From Bacteroidales bacterium (GTDB lineage: Bacteria; Bacteroidota; Bacteroidia; Bacteroidales; JALTDM01): a stretch of 6,460 nucleotides of DNA. Location of the stretch: NCBI GenBank assembly GCA_026996635.1, contig JALWKH010000109.1, positions 1 to 6,460 of the forward strand, read 5' to 3'. Of the stretch, positions 6,405 to 6,460 are shown piece by piece. The position numbers and the translations under genes were made by a program. The notes beneath the pieces are model-generated. The model was given only the letters and a program-made list of their open reading frames with translations. It did not search any database and was not told where the DNA came from. Position 1 is the first letter of the stretch. Every line of letters starts with the position of its first letter.

Positions 6405-6460
6405 TCATTTTTACATTTATTTACAACTAATTTGCTTGCCGCGGCGTGTAATGTCAGCAA
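6405..6460. other. Right-edge intergenic sequence with a GC-rich patch
   Basis: These 56 bp follow the dehydrogenase stop. The first half is A/T-rich with no convincing hairpin terminator. The second half holds a GC-rich 8-bp palindrome, GCCGCGGC (6438-6445), and a 5-bp inverted pair TTGCT (6432-6436) / AGCAA (6456-6460) cut at the edge. On the minus strand 13 codons end in a TAA at 6419-6417, which could be the tail of a convergent gene, but this is too short to call. Confidence 0.4.

Noticed and set aside
6428..6434. TAATTTG as a promoter -7 element near the right edge
   Set aside because: It is one base short of TAnnTTTG and no gene is visible downstream within the window.

Overview
The window looks like an ordinary stretch of chromosome from a low-GC member of the Bacteroidota. 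Four signs point there. (1) Perfect Bacteroidota -7 promoter elements (TAnnTTTG) lie upstream of genes. (2) No start codon has a clear Shine-Dalgarno sequence. (3) Both signal-peptidase-I type exported proteins have a predicted Ala|Gln cleavage site, the pattern typical of this phylum. (4) One gene encodes a TPR + PD40 beta-propeller + regulatory-domain + OmpA-like-tail protein, an architecture characteristic of the phylum. I cannot name the genus. No tRNA, rRNA, CRISPR array, insertion sequence or phage gene is visible.

Left part, minus strand (1-2453): a two-gene unit. A 614-residue exported protein resembles the type IX secretion component PorE in domain order, but has a degenerate OmpA-like tail and no lipobox. 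It is followed, with a 1-base TAATG overlap, by a TrmH/SpoU-family RNA 2'-O-ribose methyltransferase that runs off the left edge.

Centre (2454-4010): a 66-bp divergent intergenic region carries a perfect 20-bp palindrome. The palindrome is two TAACTTTG -7 elements placed back to back, one per direction. Rightward, a lipoprotein of unknown function (281 aa) is followed after 6 bp by a secreted protein of unknown function (212 aa), probably one envelope operon. A hairpin terminator follows and is bracketed by a 14-bp direct repeat.

Right part, plus strand (4107-6404): a separate promoter precedes dihydroorotase (pyrC). Its last 4 bases overlap the start of a SerA-like D-2-hydroxyacid dehydrogenase that lacks an ACT domain. 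The last 56 bp contain no supportable gene.

The window therefore combines an envelope cluster read in both directions from one compact promoter region with an independent metabolic operon. I find no clear new defence or mobile system. The best leads are the back-to-back promoter palindrome, the altered PorE-like tail, and the uncharacterised lipoprotein/secreted-protein pair.
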